A program made the position numbers and the translations under genes. Below are positions 49,301 to 56,924 of a DNA stretch of 64,000 bases, piece after piece. Position 1 is the first letter of the stretch. Every line of letters begins with the position of its first letter. This DNA is from JAHEJB01 sp041748175 (lineage in GTDB: Bacteria > Bacteroidota > Rhodothermia > Rhodothermales > Rubricoccaceae). Under the pieces are notes generated by a model that was not told where the DNA came from, searched no databases, and worked only from the letters and a program-made list of their open reading frames with translations. The stretch is taken from positions 34,002-98,001 of the forward strand of contig JBGTDU010000017.1 in the NCBI GenBank assembly GCA_041748175.1, in the 5' to 3' direction.

Positions 49301-51362
49301 AGTCTATTTCTGGCGAGCTACTGCAGACAATCCTTCCGATCCTGAAGCAACGTGGGCCGAGGCGTCATTCACGGTTTCAAACAACCACGCCCCTTCATAC
49401 ACATCGATGCAGCAGGATGTGCTTTGGCAAGACAATGTGGACAATCGCAGCCTGTTATGGGAGGAAGGAACGGAGTGGGAATTCGTCCCTTATGCCGTAT
49501 CCGTATTCGCTCACGCCGATCGCTCAAGCGCCTCTCCGCTGAGCGGCCAGTTTCACGTTAATAACGAAACGTACCTCCTCAATTCGGCCGGAATTGGCGT
49601 TCTCGTTGTAGACGGTGAGATCGGTACGGTTAAAGCCTTTGCATTTGGAGTGCCTTACATGAACCCGTTCGACTGTTGTCAGAATCCTTCCGTTGAGATT
49701 CAGCGCCTAAGGGATGTTGTCGCGACGATCGAACCGGGAGACTATTTCTTTACACGTACGCGCAATCTCGCAATCCAGGGATCAGACGTTATTACGGAAG
49801 AAGTCAAAGATATTTTTCGTGATCTCGGGAGCGTAGCTATTGATACACTCACATACCGCCATATGTGGTTGATGAAGGGAAGACATGGCGATCCATCCGA
49901 AACGGTAGAATTGGTTTCGCCGCCTCAGGAAGTAGAAGTGGGAGAACTCTTCTGGACGTTCAAGTTTGTTTTCTCGAGCCCGAATGGCGAAACAACGTCA
50001 CCACGTCTTGGCCCATCTCAGGCTTGGGGCACGCTAGGCGGCGACGTCTCGTACGCCAATGGAAGCAGCCAGATAGTTGTCGACGTATTGTCGGATAATG
50101 GCGATGTGGAGTTGTTATCCGATATTGACCTCACTGCGGGGGTTGATCTCTCATCGATTTCTGCGTCGGAAAACCCATACGTCCGATTGCGCGCCACGTT
50201 CAGCGACTCCACACAACAAAGCACGCCCCAGCTTGATAATTGGCGCATTTCGTACACGCCTGTACCCGATCTCGTGGTCGATGCGACCAGCTCATCCTTT
50301 CCGGACAATTCGCTTCAGGAAGGGGAGCCTTCGGCGGTGAGCGTTGTGGTTCGGAACCTCAGCGAAACTCCCGTAGATGTGGCCACTTTGTCTGTCCGAT
50401 TCACGGATGACGAGAACAATGCTTCCATGCTTTTCGAGGGGTCGGTGGCAGACATCCCGGCAGATGGCTCGCAAAACATCTCTTTTGACCTACCGACGCT
50501 TGAGGCCGTCGGTGTAAACACCCTGCTGATTCAGGCAGAGCAACCGGGGCTGGCCGAACGGATTCTGTACAACAACTCGATTGTCCGTACATACGATGTG
50601 GAGCTTGACCAAATTCGGCCTTTGCTGGCGGTGACCGTTGACGGCCAGATGTTCGAAAATGCTCCCGGGCCGGTGCTCGATCTGTTGAGTGCCGAGTTAC
50701 CCTTTGTTTCGGCACGACCAGCGATAGAAGTCGTCGTGTCGGATGAAAACCCGTACCTCAGGCTAACGGACCCGGCATCGTTCCAGTTGACGTTCGACCG
50801 TCTCCCGCTTACTCCCGAGCAGTTTTCATTTACGCCAGCAACCGACGAGGTGAATGAGGCGCGCATCCTTTTCGAACCGGACTTGACCGGCCCGGACACT
50901 GTGCACACGTTCACGATTCGCGCGCTGGATGCAACAGGAAACCAGGCACTGGTGGACCCGACCGCCGAGGACTCGACGCTCTATCAGGTGCACTTCAGGG
51001 TTCAGAATGCCCTGATTGTCGAAAGCCTTTATCCATACCCCAACCCGATGAGTCGCCGTACGCGACTCATGTTCCGAATGGGCGGCGCGAGCGCATCGAT
51101 CGTGGAGGATTTCCGAATCCGTATTTATTCGGTTGCTGGCCGCCTTGTTCGTGAAATGGATCTGATACGAAACCCCGAGTTGCTGGAGCGTGGTGGATTG
51201 GAGATCGGCTGGAATAGCGTGCCGTGGGATGGAACGGACGAAGATGGAGACCCGGTCGCCTCGGGCGTATATCTCTACAAGGTGTTTGTCCGCGATGTCG
51301 ATGGCACGGAGCACCCCATTAACAACGCAACCAGTATCGAGCGAATCGCTGTTATCCGTTAG
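46374..51362 (+). CDS. Giant C25 (gingipain-family) cysteine peptidase with T9SS sorting domain
   Basis: Protein of 1662 residues from the ATG at 46374 (a frame to 46311 adds a non-signal stretch). A signal peptide with YAAFCLACLSGLVLLG ends at AQ. A PorU-like N-terminal domain (KLGVVADGIHEVSGSDL) leads to the peptidase C25 domain at about 435-800, starting ADYLIITAPAM. The catalytic pair appears as His653 in YFGHSSSQTW and Cys683 in LSFGCRTGAFA, spaced 30 residues apart, close to gingipains. Several Ig/CARDB-like repeats follow. The last about 100 residues form a type IX secretion tail (YPYPNPMSRRTRLMF, SVAGRLVREMDL, GVYLYKVFV). It is likely a secreted, surface-attached protease. Its 3' end overlaps the convergent GT4 gene by 11 bp. 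Confidence 0.9.
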   Translation: MVPLSLGFPDRNRVAYAAFCLACLSGLVLLGSPIVRAQAPDFDASWYDASLTYVKLGVVADGIHEVSGSDLSSVGVSLASIEPSTLKLLENGLEIPIAFIGDGTVMGPTDRIQFLGRRNTGADEDWAYYETAVSEGLTPNDALQSSQERSLFTDTTYYWLTWTGEPGIRYSDEAIAPLPGAEDITFVQQTHQTELNFTRYDGDSDDSGHPYYTHGEGDYWWTFNHNSTRRDSVVMGVRAGRHSGMAWSSALFEARVVPGSAARHKVILKVREWGAPADGYVSKDEIEWTGYEHQTLTASVTQDRIFTFEETVYVQLVFVTDQFDGVTPNKVMSDWVRVTLRRDLRAKDNTLMFPSNGVGNYAYRLRDFSPGAITILDPVARQRFVGTADGSGAITLGDANNGSGAYWVAQTSALRSPATIALEQNTDWANPANAADYLIITAPAMRNSAQAVADFHAARDGYSVAVAEIQNIFDQFDYGRRTPIAFRRFLQTTQTWSTPPRFVLLWGDARYALPQREFAPWEVPTYGFSSSDNWFVQGFDGKYDLQEFMAIGRAPVRNNNDAQIFLGKLENYYDAPFADWQQRLYYLTGGEPGEQLSFQSHSRSWATIAAVEPAGMDTSYFFKTSESTLDTSLRDSIRVAIRRGSSVLSYFGHSSSQTWEIVTDPASEFENEGKLPLVLSFGCRTGAFAAGLDPVVDVRSLAEDLLISSESGAIGHWGSSELGTVGQSSVLATLFHRAVFEDTSRTVGLVVQDVKNAFALQQTSYWGKRHSLQYNLIGDPGINLAIPDKPDLDIAQPLVQFEPLIPLTADSTVSVILNLKNRGYYTADSVFVELLHTRPDNSAETMSVRIPSFAVADTIKFVTRIDDQPGLHTYAISVDPGNEYDEMREDNNAITLTHLVFSNGLTVVSPEFYGITDRTPTLRVSIATQVEMGEIPVHYELDTSASFDSPNLASFSTTIENAHADWRITNNLDNETVYFWRATADNPSDPEATWAEASFTVSNNHAPSYTSMQQDVLWQDNVDNRSLLWEEGTEWEFVPYAVSVFAHADRSSASPLSGQFHVNNETYLLNSAGIGVLVVDGEIGTVKAFAFGVPYMNPFDCCQNPSVEIQRLRDVVATIEPGDYFFTRTRNLAIQGSDVITEEVKDIFRDLGSVAIDTLTYRHMWLMKGRHGDPSETVELVSPPQEVEVGELFWTFKFVFSSPNGETTSPRLGPSQAWGTLGGDVSYANGSSQIVVDVLSDNGDVELLSDIDLTAGVDLSSISASENPYVRLRATFSDSTQQSTPQLDNWRISYTPVPDLVVDATSSSFPDNSLQEGEPSAVSVVVRNLSETPVDVATLSVRFTDDENNASMLFEGSVADIPADGSQNISFDLPTLEAVGVNTLLIQAEQPGLAERILYNNSIVRTYDVELDQIRPLLAVTVDGQMFENAPGPVLDLLSAELPFVSARPAIEVVVSDENPYLRLTDPASFQLTFDRLPLTPEQFSFTPATDEVNEARILFEPDLTGPDTVHTFTIRALDATGNQALVDPTAEDSTLYQVHFRVQNALIVESLYPYPNPMSRRTRLMFRMGGASASIVEDFRIRIYSVAGRLVREMDLIRNPELLERGGLEIGWNSVPWDGTDEDGDPVASGVYLYKVFVRDVDGTEHPINNATSIERIAVIR

Positions 51363-52608
51363 CGGCGTCTGCAGTCCTTCGGTCTCCTGCAAGAACATCT
51401 TCATAAAGCGAAAGCAATTTCGCCTTATCTGTGTCCCAGTTGAACTCGATGCGGATAAACCTCAGGCCTCTCTCGGCCATCTGATGTGCCTCGCCCGGAT
51501 TCCGAGCCAGGAAGACGAGCTTGCGCGCCACGCATTGCGCGTCAGTCGGCTCACAGAAAAAGCCGGCATTTACAGACGCGAGCCGTTCCTTCCACGCTGG
51601 AAACGCGCTCGCGACAAAGGGAATGCCTGAGGCGAGGTATTCGTAGAGCTTGTTGGACGAAATCCGGGCGTATCCACCGTGATCGCGGAACAACGCCAGC
51701 CCAACGTCGGATCGTTGCATGTAGCCAAACACCTCATGCTGATGCTCCAGCCGGCCCAGGAAATCGACGTGTGGCCAGGCGGGATGGTTCATGGCTTCGT
51801 CAAGTCCCGTTTCATCATCCGGAGGTCCAACTAGCCAAAGCCGCGCGGGTGTACTCTCGTTGACCAGTCCCAATGCCTCCATCATTGTAGATAGTCCGCG
51901 GACTCGGCTTACGCTGCCTGCATAAATGATGCGGAGCGATCCATCCGGGTTCGCCACCTCGTCAGGAATCTGTCTGGCAAATTCTTCCGACCGAACGACG
52001 ATGGCATCATCTACCAGCGGCGCATTTTCCAGAAGAATCGCGCGAGGACCAAGCCGTGCGACGACTTCCGGTTGCGTGGCGATTGCGCCGTCGACCACTC
52101 CTCCAACCAGCCGTTCAGCTCCTACGACCATGTGCGCAACCGGTGCCCTCAGCAGCTTCGGAAGCCAAGCGCGAATCCGGATTCGTTCGAAGTAGTCCTC
52201 GTGGACATCATAGATCACCTTCCGGCGAAAGGTCTTCAACGCTACGACAAGTGGAATGGAGAACGGATTATGGAGGTGGTAAACGTCAGCATTCTCTCGC
52301 AACAACCGCACGAACAGACGTGGCAACCCAAACACCAGGTGTCCACGCGTGGAATAGGAGAGGGGAACGATGTGTATTCCCGCCTCACGAAACGGCTCCA
52401 ACTGCCCTTCGGCCTGGGCAAACAGGGTTACGTCGTAACCATTCGCTGCCAGGCTACGCGCTTCTTTCTGGAATATGCGGATATCCGCATACGTGGCGTG
52501 GGCCGGAGTAACGATTACCACCTTCAATAGCCGACCCACTCCCGCCGATTCGTCATCGTGTGCAGCGTTTGGAGTTGGCTCAGGTTTGGACATACGTTTC
52601 AGACCCAT
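51352..52608 (-). CDS. Family 4 glycosyltransferase
   Basis: Protein of 418 residues (start at 52608; ATG at 52593 is also possible). The first 25 residues are a polar lead. Then comes a GT-B N-terminal half (KVVIVTPAHATYADIRIFQK, VIYDVHEDYFERIRIR) and a donor-binding half (LRIIYAGSVSRVRGLSTMME, HVDFLGRLEHQHEVFGYM, RISSNKLYEYLASGIPFVAS with the conserved glutamate). The arrangement matches cytosolic glycosyltransferases of capsule or O-antigen loci. The donor sugar cannot be read; GDP-mannose is a candidate because the divergent neighbour makes it. The two genes' starts are only 63 bp apart (52608/52672). Confidence 0.88.
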   Translation of the reverse strand: MGLKRMSKPEPTPNAAHDDESAGVGRLLKVVIVTPAHATYADIRIFQKEARSLAANGYDVTLFAQAEGQLEPFREAGIHIVPLSYSTRGHLVFGLPRLFVRLLRENADVYHLHNPFSIPLVVALKTFRRKVIYDVHEDYFERIRIRAWLPKLLRAPVAHMVVGAERLVGGVVDGAIATQPEVVARLGPRAILLENAPLVDDAIVVRSEEFARQIPDEVANPDGSLRIIYAGSVSRVRGLSTMMEALGLVNESTPARLWLVGPPDDETGLDEAMNHPAWPHVDFLGRLEHQHEVFGYMQRSDVGLALFRDHGGYARISSNKLYEYLASGIPFVASAFPAWKERLASVNAGFFCEPTDAQCVARKLVFLARNPGEAHQMAERGLRFIRIEFNWDTDKAKLLSLYEDVLAGDRRTADAANG

Positions 52609-52671
52609 GCGGGGCGCAGAAGATCGCGCAAGCCGCAGTTGTGCAAAAACACGAAATCCTCTTTGGCTCGA

Positions 52672-53769
52672 ATGTCTTTATATGCAGTAATCATGGCTGG
52701 CGGGGTCGGTAGCCGATTTTGGCCCCGAAGTCGGCGTGCAAGCCCCAAGCAGTTTCTCAATGTTCTCGGCCCGGATTCTCTGATTCAGAATACATTCGCA
52801 AGGCTTCAACCGCTTGTTGCCCCAGAAAATGTCCTGATTGTAACGCACGCGGACTACGCCGAGCAGACGCACGAGCATCTCCCGGCTGTTCCAGTTCAAA
52901 ACATTTTGGCCGAGCCCATCGCGCGAAACACCGCGCCGTGCATCGCCTATGCAGCGGCCCGATTGCAAGCGCTCGACCCAGATGCTGTGATGATCGTTCT
53001 GCCGGCCGACCATTTGATCCGCAATGTCGCGCGGTTCCAGGACGTGCTGCGGACGGCGGCGGCGAAAGCAGAGGCAACCGACGCCCTGGGGACGATTGGA
53101 ATTGAGCCAACCCATCCCGCCACGGGATATGGCTACATCCAGTTCGACTCGACCTCTGAGAATGACGCAATCGATTCGCAGCCGACGTACCGTGTCAAGA
53201 CTTTTGCGGAAAAGCCGGACCTGGCCACAGCCGAGCGCTTTATCGATTCCGGCGACTTCCTGTGGAACTCGGGGATGTTCATCTGGCGGGCTGACACTGT
53301 CTTGTCCGCTATGGCTGAACACTTGCCTGCCGTACACAGAGCATTCGCGCCGCTTGCAGACGCATTTTCGGGCGCGGGGATGCCAACGGCTGCAATTCAG
53401 AAGGCCTACGACCAGAGCCCAAAAATTTCGATCGACTATGGTGTGATGGAACCCGCCGCGGCGGCCGGAAAGGTGTTCGTTGTTCCGGGCGCGTTCGGAT
53501 GGAGCGATGTGGGAGACTGGCAGGCTGTCTACGACCTGGTAGAAAAGGATGCGGCCGGAAATGGCGCAGAGGGCAATGTGATCATGCACAACACTAGCCG
53601 ATCGTATGCCCGCGCCTCGGACGGGCGATTGCTGGCCCTCGTGGGAATGCACGACACCATTGTGGTTGACACGGGCGACGCGGTCCTCGTATGCAATAGG
53701 GACGCGACGCAGCAGGTAAAAACCATCGTGGACTACCTCGACTCGCACGGGTTGGATGCCCACGTTTGA
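52672..53769 (+). CDS. manC: Mannose-1-phosphate guanylyltransferase
   Basis: Protein of 365 residues from the ATG at 52672; the longer frame from 52558 overlaps the divergent glycosyltransferase gene and carries no family sequence. AVIMAGGVGSRFWPRSRRAS is the nucleotide-binding loop, followed by PKQFLNVLGPDSLIQNTFAR, EPIARNTAPCIAYAAARL, FVEKP-equivalent FAEKPDLATAERFI and FLWNSGMFIWRAD. It makes GDP-mannose from GTP and mannose-1-phosphate. The C-terminal phosphomannose-isomerase domain of bifunctional ManC/AlgA is absent, so this is the monofunctional form. It supplies mannose or mannose-derived sugars to the polymer. Confidence 0.94.
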   Translation: MSLYAVIMAGGVGSRFWPRSRRASPKQFLNVLGPDSLIQNTFARLQPLVAPENVLIVTHADYAEQTHEHLPAVPVQNILAEPIARNTAPCIAYAAARLQALDPDAVMIVLPADHLIRNVARFQDVLRTAAAKAEATDALGTIGIEPTHPATGYGYIQFDSTSENDAIDSQPTYRVKTFAEKPDLATAERFIDSGDFLWNSGMFIWRADTVLSAMAEHLPAVHRAFAPLADAFSGAGMPTAAIQKAYDQSPKISIDYGVMEPAAAAGKVFVVPGAFGWSDVGDWQAVYDLVEKDAAGNGAEGNVIMHNTSRSYARASDGRLLALVGMHDTIVVDTGDAVLVCNRDATQQVKTIVDYLDSHGLDAHV

Positions 53770-53820
53770 AACCGAGTAAAACTAGGACGCTGCGCTCGCA
53801 TTTAATCTGTCGATCCTGCC

Positions 53821-53850
53821 TTGCTATTTTACACTCTTGGGATGTATAAT
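53821..53850 (+). promoter_or_regulatory. Promoter candidate for the first FG-GAP gene
   Basis: TTGCTA (53821-53826) and TATAAT (53845-53850) are 18 bp apart in the 253-bp gap after manC. The downstream start codon is about 170 bp away, implying a long leader. Confidence 0.45.
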
Positions 53851-54022
53851 CTTCGCTCGTCCAAGAGGCATGTTCTCCATTGCACATCCTAAATCCGAAA
53901 TCGCATAGGAGTGAAAGCCGCCTGCCCAAGTAATTGAATCAGGCGCGATTCTGTCCCCCACCTCCCTAACACGCGGTTCTTTCTTGTATTTCTTCTAACC
54001 AAGTCCCCTGGGACCTACTACT

Positions 54023-56545
54023 ATGTCCACCCTTCCCTACTCTCCCCCACATTTTTTCCGCACACTTCGTGTGAACGCGCCTTCGCGCTTATCGACATTC
54101 ACCGCGGCGTTAACGCTCGTGGTGTTGGTCGGCTTAGGATCCGCGAGCAGCTCCCAGGCCCAAATCATTTTCAATGACGCAGCCACGGCTGCTGGAATTG
54201 GCGCCGACTTCTATAGTGGTGTCAGTAACCACGGAGGCGGAGTTAATTGGCTGGATTACGACAACGACGGCTGGGCTGATCTCTTCTTTGTCAATGGAAA
54301 GGGATTCGCCTGCAACCTGTATCGCAATGAGGGCGACGGCTCTTTCTCGAACCAGAGTGCATTGCTGCCTGTCATTGACAATGCTCTCGAACTAACGCAC
54401 TCCGCCTACGCGGACTACGACAATGACGGCGACGTGGACCTTTACGTCGGCGTTACGCGGACGGTAATGGCGGCGGACGGACCAGCAAACATGTTGCTAA
54501 AGAATCTCTGGGTAGAGAACGGCGGTACGACCGTACCCGGCCAACCTCTGTTCGTTGACGTGGCGGCGGCTGCCGGTGTTCAGAATCTCGCAAATCCGCC
54601 ACTCGGAACGATGCCTGGCTACCCAACCTTAACACTTGGATGGGTTGACTACGACCGAGACGGCTGCCTGGATCTCTATGTCGCAAGCATGGCGGCGTTC
54701 TTGAGTGGTACCGCGTCCAACACCAATACGCTCTACCACAATAACTGCGACGGCACGTTTGAGGATGTCAGCGTTGCGGCAGGGCTTACGTCTGGAGGCG
54801 TCGGCTGGCTGCGTCCCACCTTGGCCTTCGGCGCGGCACTCATTAATGACGATATGTGGCCTGACCTCTATGTAATAAACGTCGCCGATCCTTCGCCCAA
54901 TCACTTCGATTTTTTCTTTATGAATAATGGCGATGGCACCTTTACGGAAGTATCCGGAACCATGCCTGGTATTGGCAATGACTCCGGAGCAGGCATGGGC
55001 ATTGACTTCGCTGACATCGACCTCGATGGCGACTGGGACATGTATATGTCCGATTTGGTCAACCCGGGCAACGAGCCCCTCGCAGAAGGCAACGTGCTTT
55101 ACTTGGGCAACCCGGACGGCACCTGGAGTGACAACTCCGCGCCTGCAGCTGGTGTGGCCAGCAATGGCGGTGCCACCGGATCCTGGGGCGTCTCGTTCTT
55201 CGACGCCGATCAGGATGGATACGAGGACCTGTTCGTTGGCGTAATTGGCGACCACGACTTCTTCCGAAACAACCACGACGGCACGTTTTCCGACATCTCG
55301 ATCAGTGCAGGAATGTCGACGGGTAGCGGCCGTGGTTCAGCCTATGCCGACTACGACCACGACGGCGATCTCGATCTTGGCGTAATGAACATGCACGGGT
55401 TCGTCAACCTCTATGAGAACGTTTCCACCGGTCTCGGCAACCAAATCCAGTTCAGGTTGGACGCGACCACCAGCAACAGGTCAGCAATCGGAACGCTGGT
55501 TGAAATCACGGCCGGAGATCAGAACCAGATGCGCCAAATGAAAGGGGTTGTGAGTGCGCACTCGCAAGACGAGGCTCTCCTCCACTTCGGGCTCGGTGCG
55601 CGCAGAGTCGTCGATGAGATCCAGATCTCTTGGCCCTCCGGAATCGTGCAGAGGCTTTACAATATCCCCGCGGATCAGGTCGTGACGATCAGGGAGACAT
55701 CGGGCTCCTTCCTGCAATCCAGCGGACGAGTCATAGTCGAGGCCGAGCATTTCGACAACAAGACGGTGTACAACGCGCAGGGTTGGAGCGCAACCACCGA
55801 TTTCGCTGGGTTCAGCGGTGATGCCGCTATGCAAGTTGGCCCGGACATTGGCACTCGCATCTCGATACCACGGAGGGGTAATCCTGATATGGCGTTTGCC
55901 GTCGACTTCACTGAAACAGGCACCTTTTACGTTTGGGCCCGTGTCTGGGCTCCGAATGCGGATGCTCGCAAGCTGCATATTGGCCTCGATGGTGCCTTCT
56001 CGATAAGCCAGGCAGCCCGAATGAACGCCGGCGCTACGGGCTCGTGGGTTTGGACCAACACCGGTGCGGGCAGTAGTCGCGCCGTGCTAGATGTCGCTAC
56101 CACGGGCGTGCATATGGTGAATGTCGGCATGTCTGATGACGGCATTGTTGTCGACAAGGTTGTGCTTACGGCATCTCCTACCTACACGCCTGCGAACTTC
56201 GGGCCTGCTGAAAGCCCGCGCGCCGGCGGGGATACGATTGTGGCAGAGGCACCGATCAACGCCTCGGTTGAAACAGTGCCAACCGCTTACGGCCTGGCAC
56301 CGAGCTACCCGAACCCGTTCACGGGCGCGACGACCATCCCGTTCGCGACCCCTGCCGACGGAGCGGTCAACCTTGCCGTCTATGACCTCCTCGGTCGCCG
56401 CGTGGCAACGCTCGTCGACGAGGTGGTAGCGGCTGGCAGTCATCAAGTGAACTGGACGGCCACCGAGCTCCCGAGCGGCGTCTACTTCGTACGCCTGACG
56501 GCAGGTTCGTTCGTCGCTACGCAGCGCGTCACCCTGATGCGCTAG
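54023..56545 (+). CDS. Secreted FG-GAP/ASPIC (CRTAC1-like) protein with T9SS tail, copy 1
   Basis: Protein of 840 residues. The signal region (LSTFTAALTLVVLVGLGSAS) ends at AQ near 47. Residues about 50-470 are repeated FG-GAP/VCBS calcium-binding blades, with D-x-D-N/D-G motifs such as WLDYDNDGWADLFF, YADYDNDGDVDLYV, DFADIDLDGDWDMY and FDADQDGYEDLFV. Residues about 475-560 form an ASPIC/UnbV domain (NRSAIGTLVEITAGDQNQM, VDEIQISWPSGIVQRL). A CBM6/golvesin-like sugar-binding module follows at about 570-725 (VEAEHFDNKTVYNAQGW, GDAAMQVGPDIGTRI). The last about 75 residues are the T9SS sorting domain (YGLAPSYPNPFTGATTIPFA, VYDLLGRRVATLV). It is a cell-surface protein. Copy 2 lies directly downstream. 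Confidence 0.92.
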   Translation: MSTLPYSPPHFFRTLRVNAPSRLSTFTAALTLVVLVGLGSASSSQAQIIFNDAATAAGIGADFYSGVSNHGGGVNWLDYDNDGWADLFFVNGKGFACNLYRNEGDGSFSNQSALLPVIDNALELTHSAYADYDNDGDVDLYVGVTRTVMAADGPANMLLKNLWVENGGTTVPGQPLFVDVAAAAGVQNLANPPLGTMPGYPTLTLGWVDYDRDGCLDLYVASMAAFLSGTASNTNTLYHNNCDGTFEDVSVAAGLTSGGVGWLRPTLAFGAALINDDMWPDLYVINVADPSPNHFDFFFMNNGDGTFTEVSGTMPGIGNDSGAGMGIDFADIDLDGDWDMYMSDLVNPGNEPLAEGNVLYLGNPDGTWSDNSAPAAGVASNGGATGSWGVSFFDADQDGYEDLFVGVIGDHDFFRNNHDGTFSDISISAGMSTGSGRGSAYADYDHDGDLDLGVMNMHGFVNLYENVSTGLGNQIQFRLDATTSNRSAIGTLVEITAGDQNQMRQMKGVVSAHSQDEALLHFGLGARRVVDEIQISWPSGIVQRLYNIPADQVVTIRETSGSFLQSSGRVIVEAEHFDNKTVYNAQGWSATTDFAGFSGDAAMQVGPDIGTRISIPRRGNPDMAFAVDFTETGTFYVWARVWAPNADARKLHIGLDGAFSISQAARMNAGATGSWVWTNTGAGSSRAVLDVATTGVHMVNVGMSDDGIVVDKVVLTASPTYTPANFGPAESPRAGGDTIVAEAPINASVETVPTAYGLAPSYPNPFTGATTIPFATPADGAVNLAVYDLLGRRVATLVDEVVAAGSHQVNWTATELPSGVYFVRLTAGSFVATQRVTLMR

Positions 56546-56570
56546 TACATCGCGAACACCGCGTATATCG

Positions 56571-56608
56571 AAGCCCCCTCGCAATCGGCGAGGGGGCTTT
56601 CTTTTTTG
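56571..56608 (+). terminator. Rho-independent terminator of FG-GAP copy 1
   Basis: A perfect 12-bp stem, AAGCCCCCTCGC (56571-56582) with GCGAGGGGGCTT (56588-56599), loop AATCG, followed by TCTTTTTT. The same hairpin follows copy 2. Confidence 0.95.
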
Positions 56609-56671
56609 GAGGCCGTTTCGCAGGTCCTGATCAGGCCTACCAGCCAAATCTGACAAAAGGAGGGAATCGCG

Positions 56672-56719
56672 ATGCCAAAATTTGCGGGTCGATTTATGGT
56701 TCTGGCACTTGCGCCGTAA
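56672..56719 (+). CDS. 15-codon open frame with strong ribosome-binding site (doubtful)
   Basis: AAAGGAGGG at 56656-56664 lies about 7 bases before ATG at 56672; the frame ends at TAA after 15 codons (MPKFAGRFMVLALAP). Such a strong ribosome-binding site stands out in this window, where most genes lack one. It could be a leader peptide for copy 2 or a chance match, and no family can be assigned. Confidence 0.2.
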   Translation: MPKFAGRFMVLALAP

Positions 56720-56924
56720 TACCCGTGTGATCTAAGATCCCATCCACCAGCAGCCGTGCGCACACAACGACGAACGGCCCAATCAGGAACTAGATCGACC
56801 GACTCGATAAAATTTGTTGCACCCCATCGTCCGATGGAAGTGCTTAAAACTCCTCCGCCGAATTCCCACCACACACGGAGTTTACACGTACGTACTACGT
56901 TGCGTACACAGCCAACAGGTTGAA

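Larger units (their letters stand above)
56546..56924. other. 379-bp region between the two FG-GAP genes
   Basis: Contains the terminator at 56571-56608, a 15-codon frame at 56672-56719 with a strong AAAGGAGGG in front (listed separately) and an AT-rich stretch TCGATAAAATTTGTTG near 56803-56818 that could be a promoter element for copy 2. No larger gene was seen. Confidence 0.5.

Noticed and set aside
46374..51362. Calling the C25 peptidase PorU itself
   Set aside because: It is longer than typical PorU and has CARDB-like repeats; only the N-terminal domain and peptidase fold are shared, so sortase identity is not supported.
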